Source: Sinanaerobacter chloroacetimidivorans (GTDB lineage: Bacteria; Bacillota; Clostridia; Peptostreptococcales; Anaerovoracaceae). From it: DNA of 64,000 nt. Under the pieces are notes generated by a model. The model had not been told where the DNA came from. It ran no database searches and saw nothing but the letters and a program-made list of their open reading frames with translations. The DNA is taken from assembly GCF_018128545.1 (NCBI RefSeq), contig NZ_JAGSND010000007.1:62001-126000 (forward strand). The letters run 5' to 3'. This document shows, one piece after another, positions 56,899 through 64,000 of the stretch. A program made the position numbers and the translations under genes. Positions within the stretch are counted from its first letter, which is position 1; each line of letters opens with the position of its first letter.

Positions 56899-57066
56899 AT
56901 GCAGAAGACAGCAGCACAGGAAAGCCTGACTTTCAATCAGTTTTCACAGATATTAGAGATGGTGAAATTTCTGTTGGACGCCGGAAAAATCAGCAGGGAA
57001 GAGGCGGATATCAGCACACAGCGCATCGCCTCAGAATATGGGATCCAGCCAATTTATCTTTGGTAA
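56899..57066 (+). CDS. 55-residue small protein, SHOCT-like
   Basis: GGAGGG precedes ATG. FNQFSQILEMVKFLLDAGKISREEADISTQRIASEYGI reads as two helices with a short-C-terminal-type LLDAGKISxEE motif. It commonly lies between MazF and the recombinases in these elements. Antitoxin or recombination accessory are possible roles. Confidence 0.7.
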   Translation: MQKTAAQESLTFNQFSQILEMVKFLLDAGKISREEADISTQRIASEYGIQPIYLW

Positions 57067-57131
57067 TATTGGGGATAGCTTTTGAACTCTCATTGTGGTA
57101 AGGTGTTGTGCTAAGAAAGGAGGCGGAAACT

Positions 57132-58724
57132 ATGAACACGTTGGAAACTGTGGGCTCGAGCGCACTAGGCCACCCGCAGCGTGAAATTATCAGGATCAAG
57201 GCCACTGCTGCGATGGAACCCGCCAAACTGAACGTAGCAGGGTATGCCCGCGTAAGCAGCGACTCCGACGATCAGCTCAATTCATTTTCCGCGCAAGTAC
57301 GGTATTACACCAAGCTGATCGAGAAAAACGAAAGCTGGCAGTTTATAGAGGTTTATGCCGACGAGGGTACGACTGGGGTATCCATCGAAAAACGGGAAGA
57401 CTTCAACCGCATGATCCAGGACTGCCACCGGGGAAAAATTGACCGTATCATCACCAAATCAACCAGCCGGTTTGCCCGCAATACAATGGATACCATCCGC
57501 GTCATCCGGGAGCTCAAGGAAATCGGCGTGACGGTCTTTTTTGAAAAGGAGAACATCGACACCGCAAATATTACCAGCGAAAACTTACTTACCCTCTACG
57601 CCCTGTTTGCGCAGGAAGAATCGCTGAGTATCTCGAAAAACTGTAAAAAGGGCGTACGCATGCGAATGCGCAGCGGCAACTATGTATCAGCCAATCCGGC
57701 ATACGGCTACCGCATGGTGGATAAGCAGCTTGAAGCATACGAGCCGGAAGCCCGAACAGTCCAGAGAATTTTCTCGGAATATATTGCCGGGCGCGGCCTC
57801 TCAGAAATTGCCAATGGGCTTACCGCAGGCGGCATTCCCCGCAAGGACGGCAAAGCAAAGTGGCGGCATCAGGCAATCTCCATCATAATTAAAAACGAGC
57901 GGTACATCGGAGACATGCTCCTGCAAAAGAAGTACAACGAAGATGCTCTTCCGTACCGCGAATGTAAAAACAACGGCGAGCTGCCGCAATACTATGTAAA
58001 GAATTGCCATGAGCCAATCGTCAGCCCCATCCAGTTTGAACTGGCAAACATACTGCTTCGGGAACGTACCGGGGAGCACAATGCCATCCGATACGGCCAA
58101 TATCCACTCAGCCTGAAAATCAAGTGCGGAGAGTGCGGAGCAACCTACCGGCGCATGGTCACCAGAGGAAAAACTTATTGGTCATGCAGAGTTCATGATC
58201 AGGATAAAAACCTGTGCTCTTCAAAACAAATCAACGAGGAAGTGATATACAGCGCCTTTATAAGACTGTATAACAAGCTGAAACGAAATTACACAGACAT
58301 CCTCCTGCCGATGCGCTCTCAACTCGAAAAGCTGAGGGAAATGAAAGCTAGAGGGAATCTCGAAATCAGCACCATCAACAAACAAATAGCGGAGCTCTCA
58401 GAGCAGAATCATGTGATGAACGGACTACTGTCCAAAGGCATCCTCGATTCTGCTCTTTTTATATCTCAATCCGATGAGCTAAACCGCAAGATCCGCAGCC
58501 TCAAACTCGCCAAGGCCCGTCTGCTGGAGGATGATGAAACGGGAGACTTGATCGATAAAACAGAGGAACTAATTGATATCATAGAAAGCAGCCCCGACCA
58601 TATCACCGAAATGGACGCGGTCCTGCTGGGCGACATGGTGGAAAGTATCATCGTCGGTGACAGTAACAGCGATACCATTGATTTTATTTTACTGGGTGGT
58701 CTTCGGCTGACAGAAAGGTTGTGA
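57132..58724 (+). CDS. Large serine recombinase (recombinase 1)
   Basis: About 530 residues from the ATG at 57132 (AAAGGAGG upstream). Catalytic domain VAGYARVSSDSDDQLNSF with the nucleophile Ser, ITKSTSRFARNTMDTI, then the recombinase domain (NPAYGYR, GLSEIANGLTAGGIPRKDG), a zinc ribbon CGECGATYRR and a coiled coil. It performs site-specific integration and excision. First of three tandem recombinase genes. Confidence 0.93.
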   Translation: MNTLETVGSSALGHPQREIIRIKATAAMEPAKLNVAGYARVSSDSDDQLNSFSAQVRYYTKLIEKNESWQFIEVYADEGTTGVSIEKREDFNRMIQDCHRGKIDRIITKSTSRFARNTMDTIRVIRELKEIGVTVFFEKENIDTANITSENLLTLYALFAQEESLSISKNCKKGVRMRMRSGNYVSANPAYGYRMVDKQLEAYEPEARTVQRIFSEYIAGRGLSEIANGLTAGGIPRKDGKAKWRHQAISIIIKNERYIGDMLLQKKYNEDALPYRECKNNGELPQYYVKNCHEPIVSPIQFELANILLRERTGEHNAIRYGQYPLSLKIKCGECGATYRRMVTRGKTYWSCRVHDQDKNLCSSKQINEEVIYSAFIRLYNKLKRNYTDILLPMRSQLEKLREMKARGNLEISTINKQIAELSEQNHVMNGLLSKGILDSALFISQSDELNRKIRSLKLAKARLLEDDETGDLIDKTEELIDIIESSPDHITEMDAVLLGDMVESIIVGDSNSDTIDFILLGGLRLTERL

Positions 58725-58728
58725 ATTT

Positions 58729-59595
58729 ATGCCGCAAAACAGAACCTTACCCTACGGCTACAAGATAGAAGACGGCAGGGTTATGACGAATGATGCGGAG
58801 ACCGAAGTGATCCGCCGCATCTACCGGAGCTACGCCGAAGGGCTGTCCTACAAGGCAATCGCCGAAAGCCTGACCGAGGAGGGCATCCGGTATATCCCAG
58901 AAAAACCCGCATGGAACAAAAACATGGTGGCGAGGATCCTGCAGAATCAGAATTATCTCGGGGTGGGGAAATATCCCCTGATCGTAGAGGAGGAACTCTG
59001 CCAGGCGGCAAAAATGGTTCAGAAGCCCTACACCCACACGGAATCAAAGGATATCAAAGCCATCAAGCCCTTGCTGGTGTGCTCAGTTTGCGGGAAACCC
59101 GTAAGACGCAGAGTCAAAAAAAACGGGGAGGAACGCTGGTACTGCGAAGAGGGTTTAAAGCACATCGGCATGACCATCACCGACGAGATCCTGATGGAGA
59201 GCATCGAAGTCCTCTGGCGCCACCTCATAGGAAATCTCCAGTTTGCGGATGTCGGTGACAATGCCGGTGAGGACAACCCAATCTCCCTCGAAACCATCCG
59301 GCTGAAAAATGAAATCGACCAAATGCTGAAAGCGGAAAAAATCAAAGAGGATGAACTCAAAGCCAAAATTCTGGAGCTTGCCTCCCTGCGGTACGCTTCC
59401 TTCGACACACCTTGGCACAATAATAGGGAACTGATGCGAAGACTCCGGCAAGCGCCCCAAGGATTCAATATCAAGCTGATTCTTGAAATAGCAGCGGAAA
59501 TCAAGGTCTCATACTGCGAAGCGGAGGCTCTGATACTCAAAAACGGAAAAGTCATAGCGAAAGGAGTGAACGGCAATGAGCGTAGCGAATCGTGA
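58729..59595 (+). CDS. Serine recombinase-like protein without catalytic domain (recombinase 2)
   Basis: 288 residues. It begins directly with the recombinase DNA-binding domain (LPYGYKIEDGRVMTNDAETE, KAIAESLTEEGI, WNKNMVARILQNQNYLG), followed by zinc ribbon CSVCGKPVRRR, without any N-terminal resolvase domain. ATG follows recombinase 1 by 4 bp and its 3' end overlaps recombinase 3 by 20 bp. This catalytically empty middle member is a constant feature of such triads and probably helps bind the ends. Confidence 0.9.
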   Translation: MPQNRTLPYGYKIEDGRVMTNDAETEVIRRIYRSYAEGLSYKAIAESLTEEGIRYIPEKPAWNKNMVARILQNQNYLGVGKYPLIVEEELCQAAKMVQKPYTHTESKDIKAIKPLLVCSVCGKPVRRRVKKNGEERWYCEEGLKHIGMTITDEILMESIEVLWRHLIGNLQFADVGDNAGEDNPISLETIRLKNEIDQMLKAEKIKEDELKAKILELASLRYASFDTPWHNNRELMRRLRQAPQGFNIKLILEIAAEIKVSYCEAEALILKNGKVIAKGVNGNERSES

Positions 59596-61225
59596 AATCA
59601 TTATTATACCGCCCAAAACGTCCTCGTCCATGCTTGGAAAAAGAAACAGGCAGCTTCGGGTCGCATCTTACAGCCGCGTATCCACCGACTTCGAAGAACA
59701 GCTTACAAGCTTCCGTGCACAGAAAGCTTACTATACTGACCTCATCATGCGCACACCGGAGTGGACATTAGCGGGTACATACGCCGACGAGGGGCTAAGC
59801 GGAGCGTCGGCAGAGAAACGCCCTGATTTTATGCGGATGTACCGCCACTGCAAAATGGGCAAAATCGACTTGATCATCACCAAGTCCATCAGCCGCTTTG
59901 CGAGAAATACCCTGGACAGCATCGGTTATGTGAGAAAGCTTAAGGCAATGGGTATCGGTGTCTTATTTGAGAAAGAAAATATCAACACCCTGGAGGAAAA
60001 CAGCGAGGTGGTGTTGACCATCCTCGCCAGCCTCGCCCAGGAGGAGCTCAACTCCCTCTCCGGAAATGTCAAGATGGGAAAGCGTATGGCGATGCAGGAG
60101 GGGAAGGTATCTTTTCAATATAAAAGGATCTATGCTTACCGGCGGGGAGCTGACGATCAGCCTGAGGTCATCCCCGAAGAAGCGGAAATCGTCAAACGGA
60201 TTTTCACGGGCTACCTTGCAGGCAAAAGCGTGCAGAAGATCGCCGAGGAGCTCAATGATGAAGGCGTCCCGACTCAGACGAAAAAAAGTGCATGGACGGA
60301 TGGAACTCTTAGGGGAATTCTTCAAAATGAGCGTTACTGCGGTGATGTGATCCTGCAAAAGACCTATGTCACCGACCCCATCAGCAAAAAGGTCAAGAAA
60401 AACAACGGTGAGCTTCCCAAGGTTTACATCAAAAATAACCATACTTCTATTGTCAGCCGCGAAATCTATGAACGCGCACAACAGGAGCAGTCAAGGCGGT
60501 CCTGCAAGAAGAAAGTATCCAAAAACAGCATCACCGAGCAGGGTAAGTACAGCGGCAACGCGCTCAGCGAAATCCTGATCTGCGGAGAATGCAAAACTCC
60601 ATATCGCCGTGTCGTCTGGACCAAAAGAAATGGTGAGAAACAAGCCGTATGGCGGTGCCTTAGCCGCTTAGATTACGGAACCAAATACTGCAAGGACTCG
60701 GTCACTGTGGATGAGGAAAGCCTTCGCGCCGCAATTATGAAGGCGATCACATCCACCCGCAATGACCGTCAGATGCTGATCCCCGTGCTAACCTCACACT
60801 TGGAACGTACCATGCGGGAAAAGGCAAGCGGAACTATTAATGTGGAACAGATCGAACAGCGTATTGCAGAGTTGAAAGCCGCTACGATGGAACTGATTTC
60901 GGAAAGCGTCAGCAGCAACACGGTAGGCCAAAACGAGGCACGTCTGAAGGCAATGTCGGATGAAATCAAAGATCTTCACGAAATGCTGGTGCAATACAGG
61001 CAGACCAACAGTACAGAAGACTCAATCCAACACAGGGTGGATGAAATCACAGAGCTACTCCTTCAGGAACCGGAGAAAAGCGAGTATGACGACATCCTTG
61101 TCCGCCAGCTTATCGACACCATTCAGGTCATGGATGAAAATACTCTCCTTATCACATTCAAATGGGGGCAGGAGTACAGACAAATCATTGATACAAAAGT
61201 GCGCAAGCTGAAACGGGCGGCATAG
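59576..61225 (+). CDS. Large serine recombinase (recombinase 3)
   Basis: 549 residues. LRVASYSRVSTDFEEQLTSF with the nucleophile Ser, ITKSISRFARNTLDSIGYVRKL, recombinase domain, zinc ribbon CGECKTPYRR and long C-terminal coiled coil. Full length and apparently active. Ends the recombinase triad; a terminator follows. Confidence 0.93.
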   Translation: MSVANREIIIIPPKTSSSMLGKRNRQLRVASYSRVSTDFEEQLTSFRAQKAYYTDLIMRTPEWTLAGTYADEGLSGASAEKRPDFMRMYRHCKMGKIDLIITKSISRFARNTLDSIGYVRKLKAMGIGVLFEKENINTLEENSEVVLTILASLAQEELNSLSGNVKMGKRMAMQEGKVSFQYKRIYAYRRGADDQPEVIPEEAEIVKRIFTGYLAGKSVQKIAEELNDEGVPTQTKKSAWTDGTLRGILQNERYCGDVILQKTYVTDPISKKVKKNNGELPKVYIKNNHTSIVSREIYERAQQEQSRRSCKKKVSKNSITEQGKYSGNALSEILICGECKTPYRRVVWTKRNGEKQAVWRCLSRLDYGTKYCKDSVTVDEESLRAAIMKAITSTRNDRQMLIPVLTSHLERTMREKASGTINVEQIEQRIAELKAATMELISESVSSNTVGQNEARLKAMSDEIKDLHEMLVQYRQTNSTEDSIQHRVDEITELLLQEPEKSEYDDILVRQLIDTIQVMDENTLLITFKWGQEYRQIIDTKVRKLKRAA

Positions 61226-61276
61226 GGGGAAATAACCAGAAAAGCAATCAACCAGCTAAAAAAAGTAATCAGAAGG

Positions 61277-61301
61277 CAGAACCAGTACGGTTCTGTTTTT
61301 T
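61277..61301 (+). terminator. Terminator after the recombinase triad
   Basis: 7-bp stem CAGAACC / GGTTCTG, loop AGTAC, followed by TTTTTT. Confidence 0.8.
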
Positions 61302-61325
61302 GTTCCGTAGAGAAGAGGGAGGAAT

Positions 61326-62087
61326 ATGGAACTGCAAATATTTAAAAACCAGGAGTTCGGGAAAATCCGAACGATGATTGATCCGAATGAGAAAATCATG
61401 TTCTGCGGAAACGACGCGGCAAAGGCATTGGGATATTCCGACGCAACCAATGCGCTGAAACAGCATTGCAAAAAAGATGGGGTGGCGTTTTACCACCTCA
61501 CCGACAGCTTGGGGAGAAAACAGCGGACAAAATTTATTACCGAGGGCAACCTGTACCGACTCATTTTACGGAGCAAGTTGCCGTCCGCCGAACGCTTTGA
61601 AAAGTGGGTGGTTGAAATCGTTCTGCCCGCCATACGTAAGCACGGCGCATACATTGCGCTGCAAACACTGAATGACATCCTTAGCAATCCAGATAGCGCC
61701 GCCAAGCTATTCCACCAGATCAGGCAGGTTGAGGATCGGCTCGCGGAAATGCAGCCCAAGGCGGATTATTTTAACGCCTTAGTTGATACCGCTGTCCTTA
61801 CCAACATCCGGCAGACCGCCAAGGAACTGAATCTACCCGAAAAACTGTTTACTTATCTGTTGGTGGAAATGAAGTTTGCTTACCGGACGCACAAAAAGCT
61901 CTTAATTCCCTATGCATTCATGGTCAATTCGGGATACGCGGAGTTGAAGGAATATACAAACGGCAAACACGGCGGCGTTTATATGCTCTTTACACCCAAA
62001 GGTAGGCTGTACCTGATGAAACGAATTCGGCAACGGCTGGCAATCAAAAATGGGGACGAAAAACCGGAACGGAGCCGCAATGAGTAA
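61326..62087 (+). CDS. Phage antirepressor, BRO-N and KilAC domains
   Basis: 253 residues. N-terminal BRO domain IMFCGNDAAKALGYSDATNALKQHCK, FITEGNLYRLILRSKLPSAERFEKWV and PAIRKHGAY; C-terminal KilAC-type domain from about 150 (KLNLPEKLF-like, FMVNSGYAELKEY, FTPKGRLYLMKRI). Regulatory protein of phages and integrative elements. AGGGAGGAAT before the ATG. Confidence 0.93.
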   Translation: MELQIFKNQEFGKIRTMIDPNEKIMFCGNDAAKALGYSDATNALKQHCKKDGVAFYHLTDSLGRKQRTKFITEGNLYRLILRSKLPSAERFEKWVVEIVLPAIRKHGAYIALQTLNDILSNPDSAAKLFHQIRQVEDRLAEMQPKADYFNALVDTAVLTNIRQTAKELNLPEKLFTYLLVEMKFAYRTHKKLLIPYAFMVNSGYAELKEYTNGKHGGVYMLFTPKGRLYLMKRIRQRLAIKNGDEKPERSRNE

Positions 62088-62124
62088 GATCCACGGATGT
62101 ATTAAAACGAATGGAGGTGCTGCT

Positions 62125-62703
62125 ATGAAAAAAATAACGGCGGAGGAACTCCGCACAATGAAGGATATAGAAGGCTTGGTCATTCAGGGCTGCGGAGGTG
62201 ATTTGAATGAGTGGGTCGACGGCATTAACGGTCTGCTTACCGAACAGGGCATCCTGCGAAATGGATCTGCCTTCCAGAATGTTTCAGTGTCCGAGCATGA
62301 CGGCCGCACGAATCTGCTGTTTCATATGGATGGAGTGGACCTGGATATGGGCAAGCTGGCGATGTGGCGCCTTGCCTCTCACTGTCAATTCGGCAGCACG
62401 TGGCTCAGCGATTATCTTCCCAATCAATTGGGTGTGAATATGGATGAGAAGCTGATACAGAAGGAAAAGCCTGACTGTCCGCTGATTGGACAGGACGGCA
62501 ATATTTTTAACCTGATGGGTATTGCTTCCCGAACATTGAAAGAAAACGGTCTTGCTGAGCAGGCAACGGAAATGCGGGATCGCATCACGTCATGCAGCAG
62601 CTATGGTGAGGCGCTCTGCATCATAGGTGAGTATGTCAATATCACATCTGCAAAAGATGCCCAAGAACAAAGCGGTAGCTTTGAGATGAAGCAAAGCTAC
62701 TGA
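62125..62703 (+). CDS. Mobile-element cargo protein of unknown function
   Basis: 192 residues from the ATG at 62125 (GGAGGTGCTGCT). N-terminal segment MKDIEGLVIQGCGGDLNEWVDGINGLLTEQGIL and MGKLAMWRLASHCQFGSTWLSDY are widespread in clostridial ICEs; the C-terminal IGQDGNIFNLMGIASRTLKENGLAEQATEM and ALCIIGEYVNIT form a second conserved module. Function unknown. Last gene of the element-like block. Confidence 0.75.
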   Translation: MKKITAEELRTMKDIEGLVIQGCGGDLNEWVDGINGLLTEQGILRNGSAFQNVSVSEHDGRTNLLFHMDGVDLDMGKLAMWRLASHCQFGSTWLSDYLPNQLGVNMDEKLIQKEKPDCPLIGQDGNIFNLMGIASRTLKENGLAEQATEMRDRITSCSSYGEALCIIGEYVNITSAKDAQEQSGSFEMKQSY

Positions 62704-62882
62704 TGGCTGATGTTTTTCATCGGCAGATCCCTGCCGGATACATATATATAAAATGAAGCAATCTGATTGAATAGGATACTTAAACATATACCGTCATTAA
62801 ATTTTTTGTGTTTCCTTATGCAAGGAATATTTGCAGTAAGTACAATTGAGACCGCTTTTATAATAATTGTAAAAAAACATGC

Positions 62883-62911
62883 TTGACAAAATTATGCGAA
62901 AAGCCTATTAT
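62883..62911 (+). promoter_or_regulatory. Promoter of the DUF5986 gene
   Basis: TTGACA (62883-62888), exact 17-bp spacer, TATTAT (62906-62911), 30 bp before the start codon with GGGAGG between. Confidence 0.75.
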
Positions 62912-62940
62912 TATGTCATAAGTATTTTGGGAGGTGTAGA

Positions 62941-63705
62941 ATGCATACAAATGACATGAATTTTCCTTTGGGTCTGATCCGTAAGATGGTTCGTTGCGTC
63001 GAAGACGCTGTTGGAGACGATATTCGTGAGGATATTCAAAGCAATGACCTCCGAACGATGAACAGTGTCCCTTCACGAATTTGGGACTTATTAAATACGA
63101 AACTCTATAAGACATTGAAGACCGAGGAATGCACAATTGCGACTGCTCATCGAGGCCCGTGGCAAATGCTGATAATATTCGAAAAAACTACCGGGTGCAT
63201 TTTCACATTTATGCGTGAAAAACGCTTCTCAGAACTCCAGAGAAAGCAGCGCAGTCGGCTACATATGCACTATGTTGACATGTTGGCAACGCAGTTTAAT
63301 AAAGCTCTGTTAGCGGATAAGCAGCAACTTACTTTTATTCCCCATCATTTCACTGATGAAGAAAAACTTGCGGAATTGGTACAAGACATGCTACATGATT
63401 TAGGAAGCGATGCTGCTATTGTTAGGAATCATGTTTTGGTTCTCTTTGATACCATGGGATATCAATTAACACATATCAAGGCTGTTAAAGTGACCCCAAA
63501 TCTTGATATTGCTCAAGGGTGTGAACAGGACTGGTCAACGTATATTACAGTTAGTGAGAGTTCAATCGTAGAAAAGGTTGAGAACCCTGAAGATCCTGCA
63601 AACAATCCAAACAGAGGATTAAAACTGAAATCCAAAGCGACAGAGCGGAAAAAGAATAAACCTCAACGAAAAATGGACGAAAAATTAGATAAAAAAGAAA
63701 TCTAA
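62941..63705 (+). CDS. DUF5986 family protein
   Basis: 254 residues: RMVRCVEDAVGDDIRE, IWDLLNTKLYKTLKT, RGPWQMLIIFEKTTGCIFTFMREKRFSELQ and a Lys-rich, probably disordered C-terminus (KLKSKATERKKNKPQRK). This matches DUF5986, a family found next to XRE/ImmA-type genes, as here. Biochemical role unknown; toxin-antitoxin or anti-phage context is a guess. Confidence 0.75.
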   Translation: MHTNDMNFPLGLIRKMVRCVEDAVGDDIREDIQSNDLRTMNSVPSRIWDLLNTKLYKTLKTEECTIATAHRGPWQMLIIFEKTTGCIFTFMREKRFSELQRKQRSRLHMHYVDMLATQFNKALLADKQQLTFIPHHFTDEEKLAELVQDMLHDLGSDAAIVRNHVLVLFDTMGYQLTHIKAVKVTPNLDIAQGCEQDWSTYITVSESSIVEKVENPEDPANNPNRGLKLKSKATERKKNKPQRKMDEKLDKKEI

Positions 63706-63734
63706 TATTCAGAATGAGTAAAGGAGCAACATAT

Positions 63735-64000
63735 ATGAGTTTACTATTTAATGGAGATCGGCTTAAGAAAGCTCGTATTTATAGGGGATTAACCGTTGCT
63801 GAGTTGGCAGAAAAGGTTGATTGCCAGCGCCAAACTCTTTCAATGTATGAAATTGGTAAGAGCCAGCCAGCGGATGATGACGTCGTAAAGCGTTTAGCTC
63901 ATGAATTAGCGTTCCCCGCAAAGTACTTTTATGAACATGCTACTTCCCCTATATCCGGGACAATATATTTCAGGTCTTTATTGACCACAAATAAAAAATA
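63735..64000 (+). CDS. XRE-family HTH protein, likely ImmA/IrrE type (cut by window end)
   Basis: 88 residues to the edge: MSLLFNGDRLKKARIYRGLT, ELAEKVDCQRQTLSMYEIGKS is the XRE helix-turn-helix, followed by PAKYFYEHATSPISGTIYFRSL, the linker typical of HTH-ImmA/IrrE (ImmA-like peptidase) proteins. Metal motif HExxH would be beyond the window. AAGGAG before ATG. It follows DUF5986 by 29 bp and forms one operon with it. Confidence 0.85.
   Translation, partial: MSLLFNGDRLKKARIYRGLTVAELAEKVDCQRQTLSMYEIGKSQPADDDVVKRLAHELAFPAKYFYEHATSPISGTIYFRSLLTTNKK

Larger units (their letters stand above)
54371..62703 (+). mobile_element. Integrated element with three large serine recombinases (ends not defined)
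   Basis: Contains HTH debris, a sigma-like protein, structured RNA, PemK/MazF, three tandem serine recombinases, a BRO/KilAC antirepressor and cargo, all on one strand and with clearly higher GC in 56-62 kb than the flanking AT-rich arsenic region. This gene order is typical of recombinase modules of clostridial ICE-like elements. Attachment sites could not be identified, so limits are approximate. Confidence 0.55.

Noticed and set aside
1-64000. CRISPR arrays, tRNA or rRNA genes
   Set aside because: No regularly spaced repeats or recognisable RNA gene sequences were seen by eye; a covariance search would be needed to exclude tRNAs fully.

Overview
The window reads as the chromosome of a strictly anaerobic, low-to-mid GC Bacillota, most likely class Clostridia. 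Supporting signs are strong AGGAGG ribosome sites, many bacterial-type ferredoxins, a desulfoferrodoxin, a two-gene SufBC-type Fe-S system, clostridial small proteins (DUF5320, DUF6132, C_GCAxxG_C_C, CGGC) and a clostridial-type cyclic-di-GMP riboswitch. No rRNA, tRNA or CRISPR array was recognised.

Positions 1-20100: MFS/PadR, DUF364, an ArsR-controlled CoA-disulfide-reductase-like enzyme, a degenerate peroxiredoxin, thiol and Fe-S proteins, a YraQ-type permease pair, cbiMN behind a cobalamin riboswitch, an orphan ZnuA-like lipoprotein, five NifX-like cluster-binding proteins, Mrp/ferredoxin-ATPases, a NifU-like scaffold, DUF1847, an orphan HypE, MOSC and DUF134. Several of these units share a promoter in which TTGACA runs into TATG-NN-CATA, suggesting one regulon.

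Positions 20100-27000: a methyltransferase, a 35-residue Cys-rich peptide with the layout of a RiPP precursor, a radical SAM-SPASM-DUF5714 fusion, a thioredoxin-thioredoxin reductase fusion, desulfoferrodoxin and a second thioredoxin reductase. Positions 27000-34150: an ArsR-led set with an ArsP/YraQ permease, MFS, SufC/SufB-like proteins, an AhpD-like protein, a CDF exporter, a split permease and a small thioredoxin.

Positions 34300-44000: an ArsR-led operon-like run with dihydrolipoyl dehydrogenase, XdhC, an isolated HdrA N-terminal domain, ferredoxins, a protein fusing a DGC (DUF1847-like, putative zinc-binding) domain to a GcvH-like lipoyl domain, three more DGC proteins, lipoate ligase, a Cys-rich membrane peptide, thioredoxin, CcdA, a Cys-tailed sigma factor and DUF2703. 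It looks like a lipoyl-based dithiol relay of unknown substrate. Positions 44000-54020: arsenic/thiophilic-metal genes (ArsR x3, Acr3, two ArsC-type phosphatases, two YraQ permeases, one with a 13-Cys loop, and a MarR). Two operator pairs shared between regulators and permeases can be read directly.

Positions 54020-64000: gene debris, an orphan c-di-GMP-I riboswitch, then an integrated element with a sigma-like protein, a structured RNA ahead of a PemK/MazF toxin, three large serine recombinases in tandem (the middle one lacking its catalytic domain), a BRO/KilAC antirepressor and cargo. It is followed by a DUF5986 gene and an XRE/ImmA-type gene cut by the window end.
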